Below are positions 1-8,666 of a stretch of 64,000 nucleotides of DNA, piece after piece. The notes under the pieces were generated by a model. The model was not told where the DNA came from. It did not search any database and saw nothing but the letters and a program-made list of their open reading frames with translations. Origin of the DNA: Mesorhizobium sophorae (lineage in GTDB: Bacteria; Pseudomonadota; Alphaproteobacteria; Rhizobiales; Rhizobiaceae); assembly GCF_002270415.1 (NCBI RefSeq), contig NZ_NNRI01000007.1, forward strand, positions 496,001 to 560,000, read 5' to 3'. Position 1 is the first letter of the stretch; each line of letters opens with the position of its first letter. The translations under genes were made by a program, and so were the position numbers.

Positions 1-544
1 GCTTGAGGATCGCGTAGTCGCGACGGGACGTGGCGATCAGCGCATCGCGGGCGGCGGGGTCGAGCTTGCTGATGTCACCGACGCCCGGCATGACGGGGCT
101 CGGGCGAACATACTGGATCAGGCCCCGGATCAGACCGACGCCCCTTGCCAGAGCCGATACGGGCGGATTCAGGAAGGCATCGTTCTGGTCGAGCTTCAGC
201 TTGTCGACGACCACGGCGGCAAGCCGCGTCGAGGTCAGGATCTCGATCTGGCTCAGGATGGCGGAATCGGTCTGCATGGTTGTCGACGCCGCCGAAATGT
301 CATCGACGATCTTGTTCAAGCCCTCGTCGATCAGCACGCTTGAGACCGACTGATATTGGGGCGGCGTGGTCTGCAGATAGAGCAGGCCTAGAAAGAGACC
401 GATGACGGCGCACACGGCAACCACCTTGGCTTGCCGTGCGGCCATGCCAAGCAGCCGCTCGATGTCGATGAAGTCTTCGCCGTCTCCTGCGTCCGAATTC
501 GGCAATGGCATCCTCTTGTCGAGAGGAAAGTTGGCATAATTCAT
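1..544 (-). CDS. exoP: Exopolysaccharide chain-length/export protein ExoP, N-terminal part (cut by window edge)
   Basis: The frame opens at an ATG at 542-544 and runs off the left edge without a stop, so about 181 N-terminal residues are seen. After a hydrophilic start there is one hydrophobic segment (about residues 45-60, VVAVCAVIGLFLGLLYL). A Wzz-type periplasmic domain follows, with the typical phrase SVSSVLIDEG and then SQIEILTSTRLAAVVVDKL. This is the N-terminus of Wzz/ExoP polysaccharide co-polymerases, inner-membrane proteins that control chain length and export and usually carry a C-terminal tyrosine autokinase, which is not visible here. The position downstream of galU/exoN and exoO matches S. 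meliloti exoO-exoN-exoP. Family assignment is firm. Presence of the kinase half is inference. Confidence 0.88.
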   Translation of the reverse strand, partial: MNYANFPLDKRMPLPNSDAGDGEDFIDIERLLGMAARQAKVVAVCAVIGLFLGLLYLQTTPPQYQSVSSVLIDEGLNKIVDDISAASTTMQTDSAILSQIEILTSTRLAAVVVDKLKLDQNDAFLNPPVSALARGVGLIRGLIQYVRPSPVMPGVGDISKLDPAARDALIATSRRDYAILK

Positions 545-610
545 CTTCGGTCCAATTCCAGAGCCTGTTCCATCCCGACGATCGGGATGGGGATCCATCT
601 CAGCGTTTGA

Positions 611-655
611 GCATGATCTTTTCCGAAAACCGGTGGTCATCTTTCGGGATCATGC
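611..655. repeat. Intergenic palindromic repeat, Mesorhizobium-type
   Basis: GCATGATC at 611-618 is the exact reverse complement of GATCATGC at 648-655. An inner pair, CCGAAAA (623-629) and TTTCGG (642-647), extends the stem. Elements with this GCATGATC...CCGAAAA...GATCATGC layout are frequent between genes in Mesorhizobium and related genera. It sits in the 235-bp gap between galU and exoP and could act as an mRNA-stabilising or attenuating hairpin. That role is inference. Confidence 0.7.
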
Positions 656-779
656 CGTGGCTTGCACAGCCGCGAAGATCGGGAGCATTGCGCAACAAAA
701 CGCAAACTTCGTGCCAGGCGGCGCGGGAGCTATCGCCCCGCGTCGCCAGCCATCTGTAAATGCTCCCGAAACATGGGCA

Positions 780-1676
780 TTATGCGGCTTCTTCCTGGCG
801 TTCATGCGACCGGACGAACTCCTGAAGCATCTCGAAAATCGGGCCCTTCATGTCGTCGCGCGCTAGCGCGAAGGCTATGTTGGCCTGGATGAACCCTTCC
901 TTCGAACCGCAGTCGAACATGCGGCCCTTGAAAGGTTGGGCGAAGAACGCCTGGTCCCGCGACAGCCGGACCATGGCATCCGTCAACTGGATCTCGTTGC
1001 CGGCGCCGCGCTGTTGATTGCCCAGAAGCGCGAAAATCTCGGGCTGCAGGATGTAGCGGCCGTTGATGTAGAAGTTCGACGGCGCGTTGGCAGGCGCGGG
1101 CTTTTCGACCATGGCCGTCACCTCGAAACCGCCGCCGATATCGGCGCCACGGCCGACGATGCCGTATTTGTTGGTCTCGGTCGGATCGCAGCGCTCGACG
1201 GCGATGACGTTGCCGCCGGTTTCAGCATAGAGATCGACGATCTCGGCCAGGCATCCGCGGCCACCGAACGACACCATGTCCGGCAGCAGCAGGGCGAAGG
1301 GCTCGTTGCCGATGACTTCGCGCGCGCACCAGACGGCATGGCCGAGGCCTTGCGGCGACTGCTGGCGGATGAAGGAGGTGGCGCCGGCCACCGGCAGCAT
1401 GCTTTCGAGCGCCTCCAGCTGGGTCTTCTTGCCGGTCTGCTCCAGGGTTCCGATCAATTCCGGATGCAGGTCGAAATAGTCCTCGATCACCGCCTTGTTG
1501 CGGCCGGTGACGAACACAATGTGCTCGATGCCCGCCTCGAAGGCCTCGTCCACCGCATATTGCACGACAGGCCTGTCGACGACGGGGAGCATTTCCTTCG
1601 GCATCGACTTGGTCGCCGGCAGGAACCTTGTTCCAAGTCCTGCCACCGGTATCACGGCCTTCCTGATTTTCTTCAT
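780..1676 (-). CDS. galU: UTP--glucose-1-phosphate uridylyltransferase
   Basis: 298 residues, full length for GalU/ExoN. It makes UDP-glucose from UTP and glucose-1-phosphate, the precursor for glucosyl transfer and for the UDP-glucuronate made by the ugd product at 11.8 kb. The N-terminus has the nucleotidyltransferase signature [20 protein letters not shown] followed by [10 protein letters not shown]. Further family marks are [21 protein letters not shown] and VEKPAP. It lies 74 bp downstream of exoO and upstream of exoP, the position of exoN in S. meliloti, so it is the exo-linked galU paralogue. Regulation probably follows the exoL-to-exoP transcription unit. Confidence 0.95.
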   Translation of the reverse strand: MKKIRKAVIPVAGLGTRFLPATKSMPKEMLPVVDRPVVQYAVDEAFEAGIEHIVFVTGRNKAVIEDYFDLHPELIGTLEQTGKKTQLEALESMLPVAGATSFIRQQSPQGLGHAVWCAREVIGNEPFALLLPDMVSFGGRGCLAEIVDLYAETGGNVIAVERCDPTETNKYGIVGRGADIGGGFEVTAMVEKPAPANAPSNFYINGRYILQPEIFALLGNQQRGAGNEIQLTDAMVRLSRDQAFFAQPFKGRMFDCGSKEGFIQANIAFALARDDMKGPIFEMLQEFVRSHERQEEAA

Positions 1677-1750
1677 CGCAAATTCCTTCTGAGGAGATCG
1701 ACTTCAGTCCATTCACAAGCCACGAAAAATCCCTTCATGTGCCTGCATCT

Positions 1751-2701
1751 TCACCTCCCCACCCCAACGGCAAACTGCGCCGCTACTCTTCGCAACCGCA
1801 CGGCGATCGGCATGCCCATATGCCTGACCGCCGCCGGGTCGCTGAGCGCAGTCCGGATCGCCTTGAGCGGGGACCGCGCCTTGATGTGCTGAACCATAGA
1901 CAGGAACGATGCAGCCTTGCGCAGGCTGCGGCTGCGCCGGGCGAACGCGACTTGCGCGGCCTCGTCCATCGAATGGGTTTGAGCGAACACGGCATCTGCC
2001 TTGCGCATCGCTTCGACGTGGTGAAGTTCGAGCACGCGGGAGATGGAGCCGCTGCGGATATGATAGGCATAGCCGATCGCCGGCTCGACCACGCATTTGC
2101 CGCCCTTGGCCAAAGCGTTGGCGAGCAGGATGTAATCTTCGCCGATGCTCAGTTTTTCATCATAGCGAAGCTCGTTTTCGTTCAGGAACGCGCGCTGGAA
2201 GATCGGCTTGAGGTAGCCGAGATTGAACTTCGATTCGAAAACGACGTTGCCGGCGATGTAGCTGGCCAGCGAGATTTCGCTCAAATCCTCCAGATAGCGC
2301 GTTGGAAACATCGCGTCCTCGACGACACCGTCCTCGCGAATGACCTGCAAATTGTCGACGGCAATCTCGGCGCCCGCCTTTTCGGCACGAGCGATCATGG
2401 CCGCGATGCGGTCGGGAAAAACGGCGTCGTCGGAATCGAGAACCGCGATCCATCTGCCGCGGGCGACGTCGAGGCCGGCATTCCTGGCGCCGCCGGGACC
2501 GCGATTGCTGGCCAGGGCGACGACACGAACGATATCTTGCGGATAGGCCCGCGCCACGTCGAGCGTCGCGTCGCGCGACTTGTCGTCGACGACGATGATC
2601 TCGACGCTGACGTTTTTCTGCGTGATGGCGCTCGCGATCGCCCGGTCGAGGGTCGCCTCGGCGTTGTAGGCGGCGATGACAAAACTGACGTCAGGCTGCA
2701 C
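1751..2701 (-). CDS. exoO: Succinoglycan-type glycosyltransferase family 2, ExoO-like
   Basis: 316 residues from a GTG at 2699-2701. This start is preceded by GGAAGGGGG at good spacing and overlaps the exoM stop by 11 bp. A longer open frame exists upstream but runs through exoM. The GT-A fold begins at once (DVSFVIAAYNAEATLDRAI), followed by EIIVVDDKSRDAT and a DxD-type metal site in AVLDSDDAVFP. No membrane segment is evident, so it should act on the cytoplasmic face on the lipid-linked repeat unit. In S. meliloti ExoO adds a beta-1,6 glucose. The neighbours exoM, exoN and exoP are in the expected order. The exact acceptor in this organism is inference. Confidence 0.82.
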   Translation of the reverse strand: MQPDVSFVIAAYNAEATLDRAIASAITQKNVSVEIIVVDDKSRDATLDVARAYPQDIVRVVALASNRGPGGARNAGLDVARGRWIAVLDSDDAVFPDRIAAMIARAEKAGAEIAVDNLQVIREDGVVEDAMFPTRYLEDLSEISLASYIAGNVVFESKFNLGYLKPIFQRAFLNENELRYDEKLSIGEDYILLANALAKGGKCVVEPAIGYAYHIRSGSISRVLELHHVEAMRKADAVFAQTHSMDEAAQVAFARRSRSLRKAASFLSMVQHIKARSPLKAIRTALSDPAAVRHMGMPIAVRLRRVAAQFAVGVGR

Positions 2702-3632
2702 GCTTGCCCCCTTCCTGCGGCGAAGGCTGGCCGTAGAGGCGGATTTCGCGGATGCCGACAAGGCCGCTGACGACACCGACATGCATAATGCCGCGCAGCA
2801 CGCTGCGGTTCCTTCGAACCGGGCTGATGACGACCGGAAGCGCAGAGGCGAAGCAATAGATGGCCTTTGCCGACGCCAGGCCGACCTGCTTGACCAGGCC
2901 GATGCCGCGCGCGTTGCGCCCCAGAAGATGCCCGTGCGTCTGCCCGACGCGGAAGCGTCGGCGGCCGAGCCAGTCGAATGCCGCCCTCGAGCGCGGCACC
3001 ACCTCGTCGACCCAGGCGTCGGGCGAAAAGACGATGCGGCCGCCCGCTTTGTGCATCTGGTCGAAGAACTCGGTGTCCTCGCCGCCGGTCTGGCCGCGCG
3101 CCAGGCTGAAGCGGCGGCCACGCTGGCTGTCCGACCCCATGCGGAGCAGAACGTTGCAGGTGTAGCCGGTCTGGATCTCGCCGCGCACCCAGACCGGCAA
3201 GGTCGAATGGAAATCGCCGCGCTGCATCCAGTCCGGCGCATCCTCGCGATAACGCGCCCGGACCGGGCCGAGCACGGCGGCCGCTCCGCTCGCTTGCGCC
3301 ACCGCGGCCAGTTCGGCGAGCCAGCGCGCCGTGGCCGTCTCGTCGTCGTCGATGAAAGCGACGAAATCGGCTGTGCTGGCGTCGAGGCAAGCGTTGCGGG
3401 CGATCGAAATGTTGCGCGCCGGGCAATGTTGATAGCGGACCGGCACCGTCAATTCCCGCGACAGCGCCGTCACCAGGTCGCGGGCGGTCGGCGTGTCGTC
3501 ATTGTCGGCGACGATGATGCTGATATCGAACCCCGCCGGCATCTCCATGGCGTCGAGCGAGCGCAGGGTGTCGGCCAGCTCCGGCCGACGGAACGTGCAG
3601 ACGCCGATGTCGATGCTGAGCTTCTTGGCCAT
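2691..3632 (-). CDS. exoM: Succinoglycan-type glucosyltransferase, ExoM-like
   Basis: 313 residues from the ATG at 3630-3632, which shares one base with the exoA stop (TGATG), indicating translational coupling. A longer open frame extends upstream into exoA and is not used. Family 2 GT motifs: LSIDIGVCTFRRPELADTL at the N-terminus, then IIVADNDDTPTARDLV, NISIARNACLDAS and the acidic metal site VAFIDDDETATARW. This reads like ExoM, which transfers the fourth sugar (glucose) of the succinoglycan octasaccharide. The protein is probably cytoplasmic and peripheral. Acceptor specificity is inferred from homology and synteny only. Confidence 0.87.
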   Translation of the reverse strand: MAKKLSIDIGVCTFRRPELADTLRSLDAMEMPAGFDISIIVADNDDTPTARDLVTALSRELTVPVRYQHCPARNISIARNACLDASTADFVAFIDDDETATARWLAELAAVAQASGAAAVLGPVRARYREDAPDWMQRGDFHSTLPVWVRGEIQTGYTCNVLLRMGSDSQRGRRFSLARGQTGGEDTEFFDQMHKAGGRIVFSPDAWVDEVVPRSRAAFDWLGRRRFRVGQTHGHLLGRNARGIGLVKQVGLASAKAIYCFASALPVVISPVRRNRSVLRGIMHVGVVSGLVGIREIRLYGQPSPQEGGKRAA

Positions 3633-4627
3633 CACGCCACCCCGCGCCGCGACCCGAGGCCGAGAAGCTGCAGCCAGAAGCCGATCGACCAGCCAAGGTG
3701 CATGACCATCGCCGAGACGCCGGCCAGCGCGATGTCGGCATGGCGCTGGCGGATGGCCGTCCACAGGCCGTAACCCTGGCACACCGAGGCCCACAGCAGC
3801 AGTGGCACTGCTGCCAGCCAGTGCACGAATGAGAGCGCCGCCAGCAGCACGACCGGAAACACCAGGAGCGGCACCATCTGCCGGACCTTCGGGATGACGC
3901 GGTGCTTCAGCACATTCTTGGCGCGGCCGCGACCATAGCCGAGATACTGGAAATAGAGGCCGCTGAGCGAGGTGCGCGGGTAGTAGATCATATGCGTCTT
4001 GCCGCTCATCCAGATCTTGTAGCCGGCCTGTCTCAGCCTGTAGTCGAGCTCGGCATCCTCGTTGTGGCTGAACGTCTCGTCATAGCCGCCGACAGAACCG
4101 AACGCCGATATCCTGATCAGCGCGTGATGGCCGTGATCGACCCACTCTCCGGCGGAGCGGTGCCGGTGCTTGGAGCCGCCGGTGCCGAGCTTGGAATTCT
4201 GCGCCGCCGCGGCAGCCTTCTGCACGGTGCTGCTGCCGCTGGTCAGCATCGAAACGACAACCGAATCCGCTCCGGTGGCCAATGCCTCCTCGACCAGCCG
4301 GTCGCAATAGTCGTCGGGATAGCCGCCATGCGCATCGATGCGGATGAGATAGTCGGCACCTTCGCCGAAGGTGCCGACGGCGAGGTTTATCGCCGCGCTC
4401 TGGATGCGCCGTTCGTTGTGAAGCAGGATAACGCGCGGATCCTTGCTTGCGATGTCCTTGACGATAGCCAGCGTGCCGTCGGTGCTGCCGCCGTCGGCGA
4501 CGATGATCCTGGCGCCAAGCCTTGCCGCGGCGGGGCGCAGTTGATCGAGCAGCACACCGATATGGGCCGCTTCGTTCAGGCACGGAATAACGATCAGGCT
4601 GGATGAAGTCTTTTTAGTCTGCGTCAT
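3632..4627 (-). CDS. exoA: Succinoglycan-type glucosyltransferase, ExoA-like, membrane-anchored
   Basis: 331 residues from the ATG at 4625-4627 (MTQTKKTSSSL). An in-frame ATG at 4649-4651, just after the exoL stop, would add eight residues and cannot be excluded. GT-A motifs: SLIVIPCLNEAAHIGVLLD, RIIVADGGSTDGT, YLIRIDAHGGYP and FSHNEDAELDYRLRQAGYKI (the ED-R region). The C-terminal quarter has hydrophobic segments (VPLLVFPVVLLAALSFVHWL and a further pair) that would anchor it in the inner membrane. ExoA in S. meliloti adds the beta-1,3 glucose to the lipid-linked galactose. It is in an exoL-A-M-O-N-P operon with very short or overlapping junctions. Confidence 0.87.
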   Translation of the reverse strand: MTQTKKTSSSLIVIPCLNEAAHIGVLLDQLRPAAARLGARIIVADGGSTDGTLAIVKDIASKDPRVILLHNERRIQSAAINLAVGTFGEGADYLIRIDAHGGYPDDYCDRLVEEALATGADSVVVSMLTSGSSTVQKAAAAAQNSKLGTGGSKHRHRSAGEWVDHGHHALIRISAFGSVGGYDETFSHNEDAELDYRLRQAGYKIWMSGKTHMIYYPRTSLSGLYFQYLGYGRGRAKNVLKHRVIPKVRQMVPLLVFPVVLLAALSFVHWLAAVPLLLWASVCQGYGLWTAIRQRHADIALAGVSAMVMHLGWSIGFWLQLLGLGSRRGVA

Positions 4628-4652
4628 CAGCCTCTGTCCATGTTCAGCCATC

Positions 4653-5843
4653 CTATGCCAACGCCTCAGCTGCAAACGAACCCGATACGGCGGTCAGGCT
4701 GCGCAGCCGCTCGACAAGCGCCCGGCAATCGCTGCGGTCGTAGCTCCAGGTCCTCGGGTTGCGGGCAAGAACATGCGCCTTCAACCCGGCGAAACGATGC
4801 TCATCCATCTTGCCAAGCGTCGCTTCGAGCGCCTCGGGCGAAGCCTTCGGCAAGAGAATGCCGATATCCTGTTTGCTGAGGAACCGCCCGGTTTCGGTGT
4901 CGCCCATCGAGATCGGCACCGCGCCGAAGCGGCAGCCTTCGTAGAGGCGGTTGGGCAGGAGCCATTCGGAGTTCTGTCCCGCTTCGAAGAAATCGATCGC
5001 CCAGGAAAAATGGACGTCGCCATAGATCGACGCCATGTCCTCCGGGTTGCGATAGGGTCCGCCAAACGAGAGCCACGGCTCTGATTCGACGAAGGCATGG
5101 AAATCCGGGAATTCGGATAGAGCCGGACGGCCCCGCAGCACGATCTCGAAGCGTCCCTCCATCCGGCGAGAGAAATCGGCCAGCAGTTCGAGCGAGCGGC
5201 GGCAGCGCAACGCGCCGAACCAACCGATCCGCCACGGCGGTCCGACGGGACTCGCAACCTCGTCAGGGCTGCCGTGCGTCTCAGGGCTGCCGGGCAGAAT
5301 CGCGGCCGCCTCGAAATACTTGTTCTCGACCAGTTCGATCGGTGCCGCGACCTGTCCGAACGGCTTGAAGTAGTTGGCGATGAAGGCTGGCGAGCTGGTT
5401 ACCAGCAGCTTCACATCCCTGGCCAGGAAGCGTTCGACGGCGCGCAACGCCTTGCCCAGGACATCTTTGCGAAGCACAAGGCGATGAATGTCGAGGCACT
5501 CGTATACGATCGGAACCGATGCACCGAAGGCGGATCTGGCGCGACGGGCAAGCGCCAGCATTTCCAGATTGCGCGCGATGATGAGATTGGGCCTGGGCGT
5601 GTCGCCAAGCCTGGAGCCAATCGAGAACGCCGCCTTGGCGACCGCCGCGAGCCGCTGGCCGAATCGCCCGTCACGCGTCGCGCCAAGGTCGATCGGCCGC
5701 AATCCCTCGATATCCGCAATCGGATTTGTGGTGCGACGGAAGCCGGCCAACGTGACCTCGGCCCCACCTGCCCTGAGCATTATGATCCTCCGGCGCACGG
5801 CCGGATCGGAGACGTCGTGCACAAGGTACAAGACATGCAGCAT
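4653..5843 (-). CDS. exoL: Glycosyltransferase, ExoL-like
   Basis: 396 residues, about the length of ExoL. It starts MLHVLYLVHDVSDPAVRRRI and continues with a GT-B-like arrangement: an N-terminal domain (YECLDIHRLVLR) and a C-terminal domain (RIGWFGALRCRRSLELL, LLPNRLYEGCRFGAVPISMG). In S. meliloti ExoL adds the second sugar of the succinoglycan repeat. It is the first gene of the minus-strand exo block, and the 186-bp gap to the divergent exoT carries two TTGCRNTGCA boxes. The stop is 22 bp before the chosen exoA start. Substrate is inferred from synteny. Confidence 0.82.
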   Translation of the reverse strand: MLHVLYLVHDVSDPAVRRRIIMLRAGGAEVTLAGFRRTTNPIADIEGLRPIDLGATRDGRFGQRLAAVAKAAFSIGSRLGDTPRPNLIIARNLEMLALARRARSAFGASVPIVYECLDIHRLVLRKDVLGKALRAVERFLARDVKLLVTSSPAFIANYFKPFGQVAAPIELVENKYFEAAAILPGSPETHGSPDEVASPVGPPWRIGWFGALRCRRSLELLADFSRRMEGRFEIVLRGRPALSEFPDFHAFVESEPWLSFGGPYRNPEDMASIYGDVHFSWAIDFFEAGQNSEWLLPNRLYEGCRFGAVPISMGDTETGRFLSKQDIGILLPKASPEALEATLGKMDEHRFAGLKAHVLARNPRTWSYDRSDCRALVERLRSLTAVSGSFAAEALA

Positions 5844-5895
5844 GAAAACTCGACCGCTGTTGGCCCACCCAAGGAGAACCTAGTACAGCTCTTGC

Positions 5896-5905
5896 TGCAT
5901 CGCAA
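5896..5905 (-). promoter_or_regulatory. TTGCRNTGCA box upstream of exoL
   Basis: On the minus strand this reads TTGCGATGCA within AATGTTGCGATGCAGCAAG. A weak -10-like TAGGTT lies 17 bp downstream of the TTGCGA, so the box could overlap a -35 element for exoL. It is one of seven matching sites in the exo/lasso region. The binding protein is unknown. Confidence 0.5.
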
Positions 5906-5935
5906 CATTTTTGGCGCGACGATCCACCTTTTCTG

Positions 5936-5945
5936 TTGCACTGCA
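5936..5945 (+). promoter_or_regulatory. TTGCRNTGCA box upstream of exoT
   Basis: Reads TTGCACTGCA within CTGTTGCACTGCAAAATTA. TTGCAC followed after 16 bp by TAGTTT (5958-5963) would make a plausible -35/-10 pair, so a protein bound here should compete with RNA polymerase. It lies about 85 bp upstream of the exoT start and 31 bp from the exoL box. Function is inference. Confidence 0.5.
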
Positions 5946-6029
5946 AAATTATTGCCGTAGTTTGTCGTTGGCGGCGGTGGTGGATTTTTTCGGGGTCGGA
6001 AATCCGCACAAAAGTCAGGAATCCTGAAT

Positions 6030-7526
6030 TTGGAAGCCAATGCATTCGATCCGCCGGAAGGCTCCCTGCGCAAGTCCGTTGGGCGCGGCGTGGTTGTCAC
6101 GGCCATGGCGCAATCGGTGCGCGTCGCGACACAGATCATATCCGTCATCGTGCTGTCGCGGCTTTTGTCGCCGCAGGATTTCGGCGTCGTGGCGATGTGC
6201 GCGCCGGTGCTGGCCTTCATCGCGCTGTTCCAGGATTTCGGCCTGACCCAGGCGACAATCCAGAAGAGCGGCATCCGGCATGAGGAAGTGAACTACCTCT
6301 TCTGGATCAATGTGGCCGTCAGCGCGATTCTGGCCTGCGTGCTCGCAGGTGCCGCCCCTCTGGTCGCCGCTTTCTACGGCGAGCCGCGCGTGGCCGGCCT
6401 GGTGGCGGCGTTCGGGCTGCAGATCATGGCCTATGGGCTGGGCGCGCAGCACCTGGCGCTTTTGACGCGCCGCATGCAGTTCGGCCGGCTGGCCGTCATC
6501 GACGTAGTCAGCGCCGTCGTGGGGCTCGCCGTATCGATCGCCTGGACTTTCATCGACCGCTCCTATTGGGCGTTGTTTGCCGGCACGCTGACCGGTGCCG
6601 TGCTGCCGACGCTCTGCTACTGGGCAAGCTCGCGCTGGCGTCCCGGCCTGCCGCGCAAGGTCGCCGGAATCAGCGAATTGATCCATTTCGGCGCCGGCAT
6701 CACCGGCTTCAACTTCGCCAATTTCTTTGCCCGCAACCTCGACAATGTGCTGATCGGCAAATACTGGGGCGAAGCCCAGCTCGGCCTTTATGACCGCGCC
6801 TACAAGCTGCTTTTGTTTCCGCTGAGCCAGATCACCAATCCGTTGTCGAAGGTGATGGTTCCGGCGCTGTCCAGGCTGAAGGACGAGCCAGACCGCTACC
6901 GCAGTGCCTATCTGCGCGTCATGCCGCTGATCCTGCTGGTGGCGCTTCCCGGCGTCGCCTTCGCCACCGCGATGTCGGACGTGCTGATCCCCTTCGTGCT
7001 CGGCGAGCAATGGCGCGCGAGCGCCGACATTTTCCTGGCGCTCGGCTTTGCCGGGCTGCTGCAGCCGCTCAACAATCCGGCGGGATGGCTTTTCGTCAGC
7101 CAGGGCCGCTCCGGCGATTTCATGCGCTGGGGCATCATAACGGCGGTGACGTCGGTGCTGGCCTTCGCGCTCGGCCTGCCCTATGGCGCGCTGGGCGTGG
7201 CGATTGCCTATGCGATCAGCGAGTATCTGAGGACGCCATTCCTGTGGCTCTATGTCGGCAAGAGCGGTCCGCTGCAGGCGCACCACGTGCTGCGTGCGGC
7301 AGCGCCGTTCGTGCTTGGCGCCCATCTGGCGCTGGCCGCCATCTGGTTCATGAAGCCGGTGCTGCCGCAGCAGCATGTGATTGGCTTGGCCAGCGGCGCC
7401 GTTCTCGCCTATCTGATCACCATCGTCGTCGCCTTGGCATTCGCATCCGGCCGCGAAGCCCTGCGCGAGGCCTTGAAGATGCTGCCGGCAAGGCTGCCCG
7501 CAGCAGCACCACGCGAGGCGCAATAG
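6030..7526 (+). CDS. exoT: Wzx-type polysaccharide flippase, ExoT-like
   Basis: 498 residues of the MOP/Wzx superfamily with about a dozen hydrophobic segments, starting near residue 20 (GVVVTAMAQSVRVATQIISV). Marks of the group are ISVIVLSRLLSPQDFGVVAM and FNFANFFARNLDNVLIGKYW. It should flip the undecaprenyl-linked repeat unit across the inner membrane. The best start is a TTG at 6030-6032 with AGGA nine bases upstream; no ATG occurs until residue 26. It diverges from exoL. In S. meliloti ExoT is linked to low-molecular-weight succinoglycan, but here it may be the main flippase, since no other is seen in the window. Confidence 0.85.
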   Translation: MEANAFDPPEGSLRKSVGRGVVVTAMAQSVRVATQIISVIVLSRLLSPQDFGVVAMCAPVLAFIALFQDFGLTQATIQKSGIRHEEVNYLFWINVAVSAILACVLAGAAPLVAAFYGEPRVAGLVAAFGLQIMAYGLGAQHLALLTRRMQFGRLAVIDVVSAVVGLAVSIAWTFIDRSYWALFAGTLTGAVLPTLCYWASSRWRPGLPRKVAGISELIHFGAGITGFNFANFFARNLDNVLIGKYWGEAQLGLYDRAYKLLLFPLSQITNPLSKVMVPALSRLKDEPDRYRSAYLRVMPLILLVALPGVAFATAMSDVLIPFVLGEQWRASADIFLALGFAGLLQPLNNPAGWLFVSQGRSGDFMRWGIITAVTSVLAFALGLPYGALGVAIAYAISEYLRTPFLWLYVGKSGPLQAHHVLRAAAPFVLGAHLALAAIWFMKPVLPQQHVIGLASGAVLAYLITIVVALAFASGREALREALKMLPARLPAAAPREAQ

Positions 7527-7579
7527 TTTGCGCGACCTCGACAGGTACGGACATTCACTCCAGGACCAGGTCTGACCCT

Positions 7580-8602
7580 ATGCACTACCGATCGATTTCC
7601 GACATGAACGACGCCATTGTCAGGGGCCTGCACCGGCTGCCGCGCGACATCGACCTGGTCGTCGGCGTTCCCAGAAGCGGTGTGCTCGCGGCAACGCTGG
7701 TGAGCCTGGCGGCGAACATTCCGATGACCGATCTGGACAGCTTCCTGGCCGGGCGGATCTACACGTCGGGCATCACAAAGCGCCGGGCGGCACTCGACCG
7801 CAAGGTCTCCGAAATGCGCAAGGTGCTGGTGATCGACGACAGCGTCGCCGGCGGCAACGCCATGCGCGATGCACGCTCGCGCATCGAGACTGCCGGCATC
7901 GAGGCCGATTTCACCTTTGCCGCGGTGTTCGGCCTGCAGCCGCAGCACCAGGAGACCGATGTCGTCTTCGAGGTCGTGCCGCATCCGCGCATGTTCCAGT
8001 GGAATTTCATGCATCACAAATTCCTGGCGCAATGCTGCGTCGACATTGACGGCGTGCTGTGCCTCGATCCGACCGAAGCCGAAAACGACGATGGGCCGGC
8101 CTATGAGAAATTCCTCAGCGAGGCGCGGCCTCTCCATGTTGCGACCCACAAGATCGGCTGGCTGGTCACCAGCCGGCTGGGGAAATATCGCGCGCTGACC
8201 GAAGCATGGCTCGCCAAGCACGACATCAAATACGACCAGTTGATCATGCTCGATCTGCCGAGCAAGGCGGAACGGCAGCGGCTTGGCGCGCATGGCAGTT
8301 TCAAGGCCGATTTCTACCGCAAATCCGATGCCATCCTGTTCATCGAAAGCGAGCACGAGCAGGCGCTGAGGATCACCGAACTGTCCGGCAAGCCGGTGCT
8401 GTGCGTCGAAACGCATATGGTGAGTTTTCCCGACGCGCTGTCGCTGCCGGCACTTGGCCAGGCGGCCCGCAACCTGCCGGCAAGGCTGCGGCAGATCAAC
8501 TCGCAAGAGGGCCGCAAAAGCGCCGCCAAGACTCTTGCCCGCGCCCTGCTCGGTGCGCGCGGTTATGAGACGCTGAAGAGCCGGGTCAAACGCCCGGCCT
8601 GA
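7580..8602 (+). CDS. Phosphoribosyltransferase-HAD hydrolase fusion protein
   Basis: 340 residues from the ATG at 7580. The N-terminal half is a type I phosphoribosyltransferase fold: VVGVPRSGVLAATLV (about residues 27-41) and the PRPP loop KVLVIDDSVAGGNAM (81-95). The C-terminal half has a HAD-like start, CVDIDGVLCLDP (153-164), then WLVTSRLGKYRAL as motif II and AILFIESEHEQAL in the place of the acidic motif IV. Substrate and pathway are unknown to me. It follows exoT by 53 bp on the same strand, so co-transcription is likely. Possible roles are synthesis of a ribosyl or nucleotide-linked donor, or salvage. Both are guesses. It is not a classical orotate or purine PRTase. Confidence 0.75.
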   Translation: MHYRSISDMNDAIVRGLHRLPRDIDLVVGVPRSGVLAATLVSLAANIPMTDLDSFLAGRIYTSGITKRRAALDRKVSEMRKVLVIDDSVAGGNAMRDARSRIETAGIEADFTFAAVFGLQPQHQETDVVFEVVPHPRMFQWNFMHHKFLAQCCVDIDGVLCLDPTEAENDDGPAYEKFLSEARPLHVATHKIGWLVTSRLGKYRALTEAWLAKHDIKYDQLIMLDLPSKAERQRLGAHGSFKADFYRKSDAILFIESEHEQALRITELSGKPVLCVETHMVSFPDALSLPALGQAARNLPARLRQINSQEGRKSAAKTLARALLGARGYETLKSRVKRPA

Positions 8603-8666
8603 TCCGCACAACGCTACGAGCCTTGCCGCGAGTTGGGTCCTACGCGGCTGGCGCCGCGAGCCTGGG

